Shown here: positions 1 through 5,548 of the stretch, in pieces
Position numbering within the stretch: position 1 is the stretch's first letter
How the letters are laid out: every line of letters begins with the position of its first letter
NCBI GenBank assembly: GCA_046757725.1
Contig: JBHHYU010000117.1
Span: 1 to 8,024 of the forward strand
DNA length: 8,024 bases
Direction: 5' to 3'
DNA from: JBHHYU01 sp046757725
GTDB taxonomy: Bacteria > Desulfobacterota > Binatia > UBA9968
Notes under the pieces: generated by a model
Seen by the model: only the letters and a program-made list of their open reading frames with translations
Databases searched by the model: none
What the model was told of the DNA's origin: nothing
Made by a program: the position numbers and the translations under genes

Positions 1-1
1 C

Positions 2-115
2 CGTCGAGGCAGTGACCTATTGACTCAGGCCGGAAGGTTTTCTCCTGAGGAACCGCACTGTTTAAAGAGAGCGATCAAGTGGTTGACGGAAGATTCTCCA
101 TGTAGGAGGATATGA
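2..115 (+). CDS. Possible C-terminal tail of an upstream gene (partial)
   Basis: The frame beginning at base 2 is open from the window edge to a TGA at 113-115. It encodes 37 residues that end in a helix-like, charged stretch (LKRAIKWLTEDS). The TGA overlaps the ATG at 112 of the next gene as ATGA, and the ribosome binding site of the EVE gene (AGGAGG, 104-109) lies inside the last codons; both are typical of operons. I do not recognise the family. A 37-codon open stretch is not rare by chance, so this is a tentative call. The same stretch can form a 6-bp hairpin (CTCAGG 24-29 with CCTGAG 44-49), so an untranslated leader is the alternative. Confidence 0.35.
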   Translation, partial: RRGSDLLTQAGRFSPEEPHCLKRAIKWLTEDSPCRRI

Positions 116-117
116 CC

Positions 118-528
118 ATGGCAAATCATTGGCTTTTTAAAACCGAGCCCAATGCCTATTCATTTGAACAGCTGGAGAGGGACAAAGGCACGGTATGGGA
201 TGGGGTAAAAAACAATCTGGCGTTAAAGTATCTCCGCGGAGTAAGCCGGGGTGATTGGATATTGATCTATCATACTGGGGGCGAGAAGGCCGCTGTGGGT
301 GTCGCCAAGGTTATGAAGGGCCCGTATCCCGACCCCGCCAGAAAGGATCCCAAACTCGTTGTGGTGGACATCAAGCCGGAGAAAGCCCTCGCTCGTTCAG
401 TCTCGCTTTCAGAAATGAAGGCCAACCCCAAACTGGCGGGATGCGAACTTCTCCGTCTGCCTCGTCTGTCAATCATGCCGGTAAGTGAGAGACACTGGAA
501 GGTCATAGAAGGAATGGTAGAAAAGTGA
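118..528 (+). CDS. EVE domain-containing protein
   Basis: This is a single-domain EVE protein of 136 residues, within the usual size of bacterial members. EVE domains are PUA-like folds related to YTH domains and are thought to bind modified bases in DNA or RNA; the eukaryotic relative is thymocyte nuclear protein 1 (THYN1). Family landmarks appear in order: WLFKTEP (residues 5-11), WDGVKNNLALKYLR (27-40), the strand around YHTGG...AVGVAKV (51-65), YPDP (70-73) and LSIMPVSERHW (117-127). Two in-frame ATGs exist, at 112 and 118. I chose 118 because AGGAGG at 104-109 is 8 nt from it but only 2 nt from 112, and MANHWLFKTEP is the normal family N terminus. The methyltransferase gene begins 10 nt after the stop, so the two are probably cotranscribed. 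The target of this protein cannot be read from the sequence. Confidence 0.92.
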   Translation: MANHWLFKTEPNAYSFEQLERDKGTVWDGVKNNLALKYLRGVSRGDWILIYHTGGEKAAVGVAKVMKGPYPDPARKDPKLVVVDIKPEKALARSVSLSEMKANPKLAGCELLRLPRLSIMPVSERHWKVIEGMVEK

Positions 529-538
529 GGGAAGAGCG

Positions 539-1339
539 ATGAAGACGGATTTTCACGACTACAGACACGCCCTTGAGTTTGACCAGCGAGCCGCGCGGTC
601 GGATATACGCGTCCAGCTTGGAGTGAAACTGATAGAGGCCCTGCAGCTCAAGGGAGATGAAAAGATCCTGGACCTTGCCACCGGTACCGGGCGCTTCGCC
701 CGCCCCGTGGCGCGACAGCTCCAAGAGGGAAGCGTTGCGGGGCTAGATCAGGCCCTGGCCATGCTCCGTGTGGCCCGGGAGCAAAAAGATAAGGACCCGA
801 TCCCCGGCTACCTCCAGATAGCGGGGGATGGGGAGTCCCTGCCGTTCCGCGAGGCCGTTTTTCACCGTGCCTTCATAGGGTTTAGTCTGCACCATTTTGG
901 GCATCCAGCCCTCATGGTGAGAGAAGCCCGCCGCATCCTGAGTTCCCGTGGTAGTTTTGTGGTTCTAGACCCCGTTCTTCTCGAAGCTGAGGATGCCCTG
1001 GATCGAGCTTTGCACGACCAGATCCATGCGATTTTTCGTCGTTCCCATGGAGAAAACTTTTGTTTTTTCTCCGCCCGGGGTATTCGGGAACTCCTGATGC
1101 AGGAAGGATTTCAAATTACCCGGGCTGAGCTTCATACCTTCTCTATTGATCAGGACAGTATGGAAGGTATACCTACGGGGCGTCACTGGGTGGAGGTGGC
1201 CGAGCATTTACAGAACGGGCCCTCTAAATTAAAGCGGCGTTTTGAGGAGAGGTATCTCCGCTACATAAAGGAAGGAGAGAAAACCCGCGTCGTGGGAAGT
1301 TTTGGTTTTGCGTTGGTTTGCGGGGAAAAACTAACATAG
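539..1339 (+). CDS. Class I SAM-dependent methyltransferase (UbiE/type 11-like)
   Basis: This 266-residue protein is a soluble Rossmann-fold methyltransferase. Motif I is ILDLATGTG (43-51), the glycine-rich loop that binds S-adenosylmethionine. An acidic residue follows at the end of strand 2 (D70 in GLDQ) and probably holds the ribose hydroxyls. AGDGESLPF (95-103) matches the UbiE-type 'D.e.LPF' motif next to the adenine. FIGFSLHHF (112-120) and RRILSSRGSFVVLD (131-144) are the post-motif strand and helix of type 11 methyltransferases. The C-terminal part (about 150-266) carries the substrate-specific region and is not diagnostic, so the methyl acceptor is unknown. A GAGG-type ribosome binding site at 527-532 precedes the ATG. 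The gene sits between the EVE gene (10 nt apart) and the selenoprotein candidate (30 nt apart) and is probably in their operon. It could act on a small molecule such as a quinone precursor or a metalloid, but nothing visible decides this. Confidence 0.88.
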   Translation: MKTDFHDYRHALEFDQRAARSDIRVQLGVKLIEALQLKGDEKILDLATGTGRFARPVARQLQEGSVAGLDQALAMLRVAREQKDKDPIPGYLQIAGDGESLPFREAVFHRAFIGFSLHHFGHPALMVREARRILSSRGSFVVLDPVLLEAEDALDRALHDQIHAIFRRSHGENFCFFSARGIRELLMQEGFQITRAELHTFSIDQDSMEGIPTGRHWVEVAEHLQNGPSKLKRRFEERYLRYIKEGEKTRVVGSFGFALVCGEKLT

Positions 1340-1369
1340 GCAAGCTTTCATAGAAAGCGAAAGGAGTTG

Positions 1370-1633
1370 ATGGTCTTGAAGAGAGCCGATTTCCGCACCT
1401 TTTACCGTGACGCGCACGGCGTAAATTGTTTGAGTGAGCGCGAGAAAATGCTTCTCGGCTTGGCAGTAGCGATGACCCGTAACTGCGAACCTTGAACTGA
1501 CAGACGCCTTGCGGATGCAAGGAAAGCGGGTATGACTGAAGAAGAGCTGGATGCAAGCGTGGATCTCATTGCTGCTGTTAACGCTGGTATCTTGGAGTCC
1601 TTAAATCAGAGGGTAAAACGAAAAGAGAAGTGA
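1370..1633 (+). CDS. Candidate selenoprotein: carboxymuconolactone decarboxylase/AhpD-like redox protein, Sec at residue 42
   Basis: Read through an in-frame TGA (1493-1495), this gene gives 87 residues ending at TGA 1631-1633. The protein aligns by eye with short CMD/AhpD-like proteins. Residues 22-38 (SEREKMLLGLAVAMTRN) are the helix before the active site. Residues 39-42 read C-E-P-U, where relatives have CEPC. The rest, including ARKAGMTEEEL and VDLIAAVNAGI, is the conserved C-terminal helix pair. Coding similarity continues in one frame on both sides of the TGA, so it is not a gene end. AhpD-family proteins use a CxxC pair as peroxidase or disulfide reductase; Sec replacing the second Cys would give a more reactive selenolate. 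AhpD-like selenoproteins are known from metagenomes. A hairpin after the TGA fits a SECIS element (separate entry). AAGGAG at 1361-1366 is only 3 nt from the ATG at 1370; TTG at 1376 is an alternative start with 9-nt spacing. The alternative reading is a nonsense mutation or sequencing error at a Cys codon. Confidence 0.8.
1507..1522 (+). promoter_or_regulatory. Putative bacterial SECIS element (selenocysteine insertion hairpin)
   Basis: CCTTGC (1507-1512) pairs perfectly with GCAAGG (1517-1522) around the four-base loop GGAT (1513-1516). The loop begins 17 nt after the UGA at 1493-1495. Bacterial SECIS elements lie inside the reading frame just after the UGA and have a short stem and a small apical loop with G in its first positions, recognised by SelB. 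As I recall, the E. coli fdhF element shows GGTC in its loop at nearly the same distance. The hairpin also codes for residues 46-52, so it must serve both purposes. Confidence 0.7.
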
Positions 1634-1753
1634 TGTGAATAAGGGCCAGCCTCCGTCGTCTCGTCTAGCCCGTAACGACATGGCGAAGCGTCCCATAAGG
1701 TCTGATCCTTTCTCTTGAAGCAACCCGGTGAAGGTGTTAAAAGTCTCTTGGAT
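1634..1753. other. Intergenic stretch between the selenoprotein gene and tRNA-Val
   Basis: I see no gene here. It contains CTCCGTCGTCTC (1651-1662), which recurs beyond the tRNA at 1906-1917, and the candidate tRNA promoter at 1715-1743. No clear rho-independent terminator follows the selenoprotein gene. Confidence 0.4.
1715..1743 (+). promoter_or_regulatory. Candidate sigma-70 promoter for tRNA-Val
   Basis: TTGAAG (1715-1720) and TAAAAG (1738-1743) are 17 nt apart and resemble -35 and -10 boxes. Transcription would begin around 1750, just before the mature tRNA 5' end at 1754. The match to consensus is moderate. Confidence 0.35.
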
Positions 1754-1830
1754 GGTCGCATAGCTCAGTTGGTTAGAGCGCTTGCCTCACATGCAAGAGG
1801 TCGCAGGTTCGAGTCCTGCTGCGACCACCA
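1754..1830 (+). tRNA. tRNA-Val (anticodon CAC)
   Basis: A full cloverleaf can be drawn. The acceptor stem GGTCGCA (1754-1760) pairs with TGCGACC (1820-1826). The D arm is GCTC/GAGC with loop AGTTGGTTA. The anticodon stem CTTGC/GCAAG (1781-1785, 1793-1797) has loop CTCACAT, giving anticodon CAC at 1788-1790, which reads the valine codon GUG. The T arm GCAGG/CCTGC encloses TTCGAGT. The discriminator is A (1827), and CCA is encoded at 1828-1830. All stems are perfect, so the gene looks functional. Confidence 0.97.
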
Positions 1831-2011
1831 TAGTTTTCACGGGCTTCCAGCTCGTTCCCCAAAACGTTTCGGTTTTCCTCTCAAATAGAGCCCTTAAGGG
1901 GGTATCTCCGTCGTCTCAAACGTACTTTCCATAACGCCCCTGGATCATCCTGATGGGGATTCCAGCTTGCTCACTAAGCCACTTGATGGTGTAGCAATAA
2001 GGAATAATACA
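1831..2011 (-). pseudogene. Possible decayed tyrosine recombinase (integrase) C-terminal tail abutting tRNA-Val
   Basis: On the minus strand one frame runs from about 2011 towards the tRNA with a single TGA at 1916-1918. Before the stop it reads IKWLSEQAGIPIRMIQG then RYGKYV; after the stop it reads DDGDTPLRALFERK and later AAGLEPATSCM, ending inside the antisense of the tRNA at 1787. The RYGKYV-stop-DDGD block recalls the end of tyrosine recombinases around the catalytic Tyr, and integrases often end beside the tRNA used as attachment site. The rest of the enzyme and its Arg-His-Arg residues are not visible. I found no second copy of the tRNA 3' end in this window, so no att pair is shown. 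The call is tentative. Confidence 0.3.
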
Positions 2012-2257
2012 CCGTGAAAGATCTGAGCGTTTCGGACGAACTTAAAATGAATCAATTCAGGGCTTGCCTCTTCCGTTTGTCCCCTTTTTGGGTGCCCGGC
2101 AAAGCCGGGGTAGCTCAATCTGCCCTCTACTCCTTCTCTCCTTCGAAGCTGTTGAGCTTCACTTGACGGGTGTGCTAAAGGATGGGGAAGTACAGACTGG
2201 CACGCACCCTCAAGTGGTGTTGATGACCTGCTCAGACCATGGGAAGGAAAACCAATT
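2012..2257. other. Intergenic stretch upstream of gstA
   Basis: Together with the preceding remnant this makes about 430 bp without an intact gene. A short open frame (2064-2261) overlaps the gstA start but has low-complexity, non-conserved content and I do not accept it. The main structure is a strong GC hairpin at 2095-2109. No convincing promoter for gstA was found. Confidence 0.4.
2095..2109. repeat. Strong inverted repeat (6-bp stem, 3-nt loop)
   Basis: CCCGGC (2095-2100), AAA and GCCGGG (2104-2109) form a perfect, very stable hairpin. No T-tract follows on either strand, so it is not a standard rho-independent terminator. It could be a REP-like dispersed palindrome or a transcript-stabilising hairpin. 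Confidence 0.5.
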
Positions 2258-2866
2258 ATGAAACTTTATTATAAAGCAGGCGCATGTTCTCTGGCCTCGC
2301 ATATCGCGCTCCGCGAGGCAGGACTGACTTTTGAGCGTGAGGCCGTTGATACGCACAGCAAGAAGACCGAGAAGGGCCGCGACTACCTTGCGATCAACCC
2401 GAAAGGTTACGTGCCGGCGCTGGAACTCGACAACGGTGAAGTGCTCACCGAAGGCCCAGCCATCCTGCAGTATATCGGCGACCGTAGGCCCAAATCCGGG
2501 CTCGTACCGGCGGCGGGCACTTGGGCGCGCTGCCGTCTCCAGGAATGGCTGAATTTCATCACCTCAGAGATACACAAGGGCTTCAGCCCGCTGTTACGCC
2601 CGACGACGCCGGATACCTATAAAGTGATCGCAAAGGAGCTACTCGTTAAGCGCCTTGACTACGTTGCACAGCAGCTCGCAGGCAAGACCTACCTCGTCGG
2701 CAGCGATTTCACAGTCGCCGATGCCTATCTTTTTACGGTTCTCAACTGGCGCACGCGTATCGGTATGGGCTTCGACCGCTGGCCGGTACTGGAGCAGTAT
2801 CATGCCCGTGTGGCCGTGCGACCGCCCGTACAGGCGGCGATGAAGGCAGAGGAATTGACAACCTAA
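2258..2866 (+). CDS. gstA: Glutathione S-transferase, Beta class
   Basis: This 202-residue cytosolic enzyme matches E. coli GstA (about 201 residues) closely along its whole length. The N-terminal thioredoxin-like domain (1-80) begins MKLYYKAGACSLASHIALRE and carries Cys10, the Beta-class residue that forms a mixed disulfide with glutathione. NPKGYVPAL (47-55) contains the cis-proline loop, and LTEGPAI (63-69) carries the glutamate that contacts the glutathione gamma-glutamyl group. The helical C-terminal domain contains EIHKGFSPL with His106, the second Beta-class active-site residue, and SDFTVADAYLF (149-159), the N-capping box. It probably conjugates or reduces electrophiles with glutathione. 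GGAAGGA (2242-2248) lies 9 nt before the ATG. The gene stands alone between non-coding stretches, and its codon use looks richer in G and C at third positions than its neighbours (by eye), which hints at separate acquisition. Confidence 0.95.
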   Translation: MKLYYKAGACSLASHIALREAGLTFEREAVDTHSKKTEKGRDYLAINPKGYVPALELDNGEVLTEGPAILQYIGDRRPKSGLVPAAGTWARCRLQEWLNFITSEIHKGFSPLLRPTTPDTYKVIAKELLVKRLDYVAQQLAGKTYLVGSDFTVADAYLFTVLNWRTRIGMGFDRWPVLEQYHARVAVRPPVQAAMKAEELTT

Positions 2867-3003
2867 TCTGGCTTTGAATCGGTGGGCGTGTAAGAACCCG
2901 AAGCGAATCACGTACTAGCAGAAAGAAGAGCAGAATAGAGGTCGCGAGTCTTTTCTTAGGCGCTAGTTTTGATTGGCAGCTGTTCCATCCCTACTAGACA
3001 ACT

Positions 3004-3032
3004 CGTGGGTGCGATTACATGGTAAGCCCACG
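3004..3032 (-). terminator. Inverted repeat between gstA and the aldo/keto reductase, possible terminator
   Basis: CGTGGG (3004-3009) and CCCACG (3027-3032) can pair around a 17-nt loop about 20 nt after the aldo/keto reductase stop, in the gap between two convergent genes. There is no proper T-tract, only AGTTGT on the minus strand, so termination is a guess from position. Confidence 0.2.
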
Positions 3033-3052
3033 TCGGTCCCGAACCGTTGGCA

Positions 3053-3994
3053 TCAGTTCCCGGAGATGCAGTCCACTTTGGCGAAGATCTCTTCGAGTCT
3101 AATCAGATCTTCTTCGGGTAGGGGAGGCTTGAGAAAAGATTCTACATTGGACTTTAGATGCTCGGGATCTCCGGTGCCCATCAAGACCGTATGAACGCCA
3201 GGTTCATGCCGGCAGTATCGATATGCGGCTTCCGGTAGGCCTGAGGCCGCTCCATTTTCGGTCAAGAATCCGAGCGGGTTCCCGGGGTCACACGAATCCG
3301 GATCCACGAGGCCTCTTTGTTTCAGATCGGCAACGGCCTGATTCAAACGGTCCGGGCGGCTCAGGGTTCGTCTCAAGGCGAACATGACCAAGACGCCAAT
3401 GTCTTGCTTTAAGGTCTGGGGTAGGATCTGTTTGCGAGCCGACTGGTTCAGCATGTTGAACCCCACCATGACGACATCCCAGCAGTTGTCTTTTAGAGCT
3501 CGTTGGAGCATCTTGTGACTTGGATCGGGAACAAAAGCTTCCGTGATACCCAGGCTCCGAATTTTCCCTTCTTCTTTCATCCTCATGAGTACGGGTGCGA
3601 GTACATTCAGCGAATAAGTGTATTGCTCGGGCGTCACTCCATGAAGGTGGTAAATATCGACATAGTCGGTTCCAAGGTTTCTCAGGCTTTGTTCCAGCCC
3701 TTTTCTGAGCTCTCCCGCGGGATCTTTACTATGGGGAGAAGGCGGCACTTTCTTCGTAGAGATCACAACCCGTCCCCGAGGAACCTCCGCAATGGCTTTA
3801 GCGATAATGGATTCTGTCCCATAGCTCTCGGCCGTATCCAGTAGGTTGATACCTAAATCGAGTGCCTGCCTCACGAGTTGTATAGATTCTCTTTCGGTTT
3901 TATGGTTCCTCTGGCCCAATCGGCTGGGCCCTCCGGACCCGAGTCCTGCAACACTCACCTTCAAACCGCTCCGTCCAAGCATCTTGTATTCCAT
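3053..3994 (-). CDS. Aldo/keto reductase family oxidoreductase
   Basis: This 313-residue (beta/alpha)8-barrel enzyme probably reduces carbonyls with NADPH. The catalytic tetrad is present in the expected spacing: Asp53 and Tyr58 in LLDTAESYG, Lys81 in ISTKK and His118 in YHLHG. The C-terminal segment VLMGTGDPEHLKSNV (270-284) is in the place of the family's cofactor-phosphate motif. The N terminus MEYKMLGRSGLKVSVAGLG is typical of AKR proteins. I chose the ATG at 3994 because AGGAG lies about 8 nt upstream on the minus strand. A longer frame to 4087 would add 31 unconserved residues that include that ribosome binding site. The substrate is unknown; sequences of this kind are often labelled general stress protein 69-like or L-glyceraldehyde 3-phosphate reductase-like. 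The mscS-type gene lies upstream on the same strand, 173 bp away, so cotranscription is possible but not shown. Confidence 0.92.
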   Translation of the reverse strand: MEYKMLGRSGLKVSVAGLGSGGPSRLGQRNHKTERESIQLVRQALDLGINLLDTAESYGTESIIAKAIAEVPRGRVVISTKKVPPSPHSKDPAGELRKGLEQSLRNLGTDYVDIYHLHGVTPEQYTYSLNVLAPVLMRMKEEGKIRSLGITEAFVPDPSHKMLQRALKDNCWDVVMVGFNMLNQSARKQILPQTLKQDIGVLVMFALRRTLSRPDRLNQAVADLKQRGLVDPDSCDPGNPLGFLTENGAASGLPEAAYRYCRHEPGVHTVLMGTGDPEHLKSNVESFLKPPLPEEDLIRLEEIFAKVDCISGN

Positions 3995-4127
3995 GGTGGG
4001 ATCTCCTTTGCGTCTTGAAAGAAACACCTGAGTCAACTTAAATTGACGCAGGTTTTCACTATATGCATCCCCTGGGCTCGATGCCAATCAAGGATGAAGC
4101 CATAAAGAGGGAGAGGGGACGAGATGA

Positions 4128-4149
4128 GCTAGCGCTAATGATGGCTAGC
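4128..4149. repeat. Repeated GCTAGC palindromes downstream of the mscS-type gene
   Basis: GCTAGCG occurs at 4128-4134 and again at 4144-4150. Because GCTAGC is self-complementary, the two copies can also pair as a 6-bp stem with a 10-nt loop. They lie about 20-40 nt after the channel gene stop, but no T-tract follows on the minus strand. This may be a weak terminator, a protein site or chance. Confidence 0.25.
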
Positions 4150-4167
4150 GATGAAGCTAACATGCTC

Positions 4168-5052
4168 TCAACCAGAAGATCCGCTCGCGAGCGGAACCGG
4201 CAAGGGGGAACGTACATGCAAATCGCGCTGCGGGAAGGGTATTTCAACGCCGTTTTCACGAAACTTTCGCACAATCGCACAGTTAATTTCAGAGCGCACC
4301 AGCGGATGGCGCTTCGGTTGGTCGATCCACGCTCTGAGCGTCATGTCCCATGCCGAGTCTCCAAACCCTGTTAACAATACCTCCGGTACAGGATTTTTTA
4401 GCACCTCCGGATGCCCTTCCGCCGCCTCTTTCAAGGAACGAATGACTGTCTCTAAATCTGAATCATAGGAGACGCCCACATCGATTTCCAGCCTTATTTT
4501 TTGGTCGCCATGGGACCAGTTGACAACGGTCGACGACACAAATTCTGAGTTCGGGACGATAACGGCGATGTTGTTTAACGTTTGGATCGTTGTTGAACGA
4601 ATCTTGATCTCCTTCACATCACCTTCTTGATCCCCGACGGTGACGCGATCCCCAACTTTGATGGGCCGCTCTAAAAGTAAAATAAGGCCTGCGACGAAGT
4701 TTGAAGTGATGTTTTGCAGACCAAAGCCAATACCGACCGAAAGGAACCCAAGAATCACCGCGAGGCCGGTCAAATCGACACCGATAAACTGAAAGGCAAC
4801 GACAGCACCGACAAGCATAATGGCGTAATGGCTGATGCGAATCAGGTTGTACTGTGTGCTTCGTTCGATGCCTAACCTGGATAAAATCTGCACTTGCAGT
4901 AACCGTCGCAGCAATCGAGAGAATAGAGCAAATAGCGCAATAACCAACAAAAACATCAGTAGGGAGGAGAGGGTGACGGCCGTCTTGTTAATCTCAAATA
5001 GTTTGAAATGCATCCCGTATTCGATGATTTTAATAATTTCTGAGAGCGTCAT
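4168..5052 (-). CDS. MscS-family small-conductance mechanosensitive ion channel
   Basis: This 294-residue inner-membrane protein is close to the size of E. coli MscS (286). Hydrophobic segments at about 25-47 and 73-92 are TM1 and TM2. The third, about 94-128 (LTGLAVILGFLSVGIGFGLQ, then NITSNFVAGLILLLERP), is the pore-lining TM3 with its Gly/Ala/Ser pattern. IKVGDRVTVGDQEGDVKEI (131-149) starts the conserved cytoplasmic beta domain, followed by NNIAVIVPNSEF (160-171). The C-terminal vestibule domain ends at IPFPQRDLHV (271-280). Such channels open under membrane tension and release solutes on hypo-osmotic shock. Its N terminus is compact, without the large periplasmic domains of MscK. A GGGTAAG-type ribosome binding site precedes the ATG at 5052. 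The last 14 residues are beyond the conserved fold and their DNA contains a 16-bp perfect palindrome (4180-4195). Confidence 0.95.
   Translation of the reverse strand: MTLSEIIKIIEYGMHFKLFEINKTAVTLSSLLMFLLVIALFALFSRLLRRLLQVQILSRLGIERSTQYNLIRISHYAIMLVGAVVAFQFIGVDLTGLAVILGFLSVGIGFGLQNITSNFVAGLILLLERPIKVGDRVTVGDQEGDVKEIKIRSTTIQTLNNIAVIVPNSEFVSSTVVNWSHGDQKIRLEIDVGVSYDSDLETVIRSLKEAAEGHPEVLKNPVPEVLLTGFGDSAWDMTLRAWIDQPKRHPLVRSEINCAIVRKFRENGVEIPFPQRDLHVRSPLPVPLASGSSG
4180..4195. repeat. 16-bp perfect palindrome in the 3' end of the mscS-type gene
   Basis: TCCGCTCGCGAGCGGA is identical to its reverse complement. It encodes part of the non-conserved C-terminal tail of the channel, 12 bp before the stop codon region ends. 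It could be a protein-binding site, part of a 3' hairpin or chance. Confidence 0.45.
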
Positions 5053-5353
5053 TTTCTTACCCTTTCTTTAGTTTTATTTTGCTATGGAAGGCAACTAAAC
5101 CTTATTCAGCGTGAAGAATAATGCAAAACGATTCCGTCGTACAAGCAGAATCTTCGGAGGGTTGATACAGGTCTTGGCCCAGATCTAGTGCGGGGTTAAG
5201 GGCAAAATGGAAGGACCTTTTAGCCTACATCCATACAATCTTGATCTCTTTCTCCACGGCACGGAACTCACGATCACGCGAGGCAAAAATCGGATCAGGC
5301 TTCAGTCTTATGGATTGAAAGATGCTGAGTTGAGGGCTCTTGGTCAAGGGTGA
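5053..5353. other. Intergenic stretch upstream of the mscS-type gene
   Basis: There is no intact gene here. On the minus strand a frame ending with TAG at 5225-5227 reads LKPDPIFASRDREF then RAVEKEIKIVWM. This resembles a real protein end, perhaps of a PIN-like or similar small protein, but it has no start and I cannot assign it. The AT-rich part at 5055-5100 should contain the mscS promoter, though no strong -35/-10 pair stands out. Confidence 0.35.
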
Positions 5354-5548
5354 GCAGTATCGGGAGTGCGGGCTGTTGTAAGAAGGCTGGCGATGGCATT
5401 TGGTAATGCCACGCTGAGCGAAGTGGGGAGGCGGTTTAACCGGGACATAGCTACGATGAGTTCAGCCGTAGGACACCCGATAAACCGAGCGAGAGATCTC
5501 AAGTCATTAAGGGAGCGTTTGGTAGGACTCAGATCTGACATAAGGTAG
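5354..5548 (+). pseudogene. C-terminal remnant of a transposase-like protein with DnaA-like helix-turn-helix (RAYT-type)
   Basis: The frame 5354-5548 (about 64 codons, TAG at 5546-5548) encodes AVSGVRAVVRRLAMAFGNATLSEVGRRFNRDIATMSSAVG and then a charged helix DLKSLRERLVGLRSDIR. The core resembles the DnaA-like C-terminal helix-turn-helix found at the end of many REP-associated tyrosine transposases, where 'ATLSEVGkRFnRDvATlSSaV' is a familiar pattern. A TGA at 5351-5353 blocks the frame upstream, and no N-terminal HUH transposase domain (His-x-His, Tyr) is visible. It is therefore most likely a truncated relic. A GTG at 5366 could start a small stand-alone protein of 60 residues, but it has no good ribosome binding site. 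Confidence 0.5.

Noticed and set aside
1370..1495. A short gene of 41 residues ending at TGA 1493-1495
   Set aside because: Conserved CMD-like coding continues in the same frame after the TGA, so stopping there would cut the protein at its active site.
1224..1556. Minus-strand frame of 110 residues across the methyltransferase/selenoprotein junction
   Set aside because: It is antisense to two recognised genes and without motifs.
2064..2261. 65-residue plus-strand frame overlapping the gstA start
   Set aside because: Its composition looks like translated non-coding sequence, it spans a GC hairpin, and it has no recognisable motif.
3995..4087. N-terminal extension of the aldo/keto reductase
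   Set aside because: The ribosome binding site for the internal ATG at 3994 lies within it, and the extra residues do not fit the family.
4063..4468. Two overlapping plus-strand frames of about 100 residues
   Set aside because: They are antisense to the C-terminal half of the channel gene and show no conserved features.
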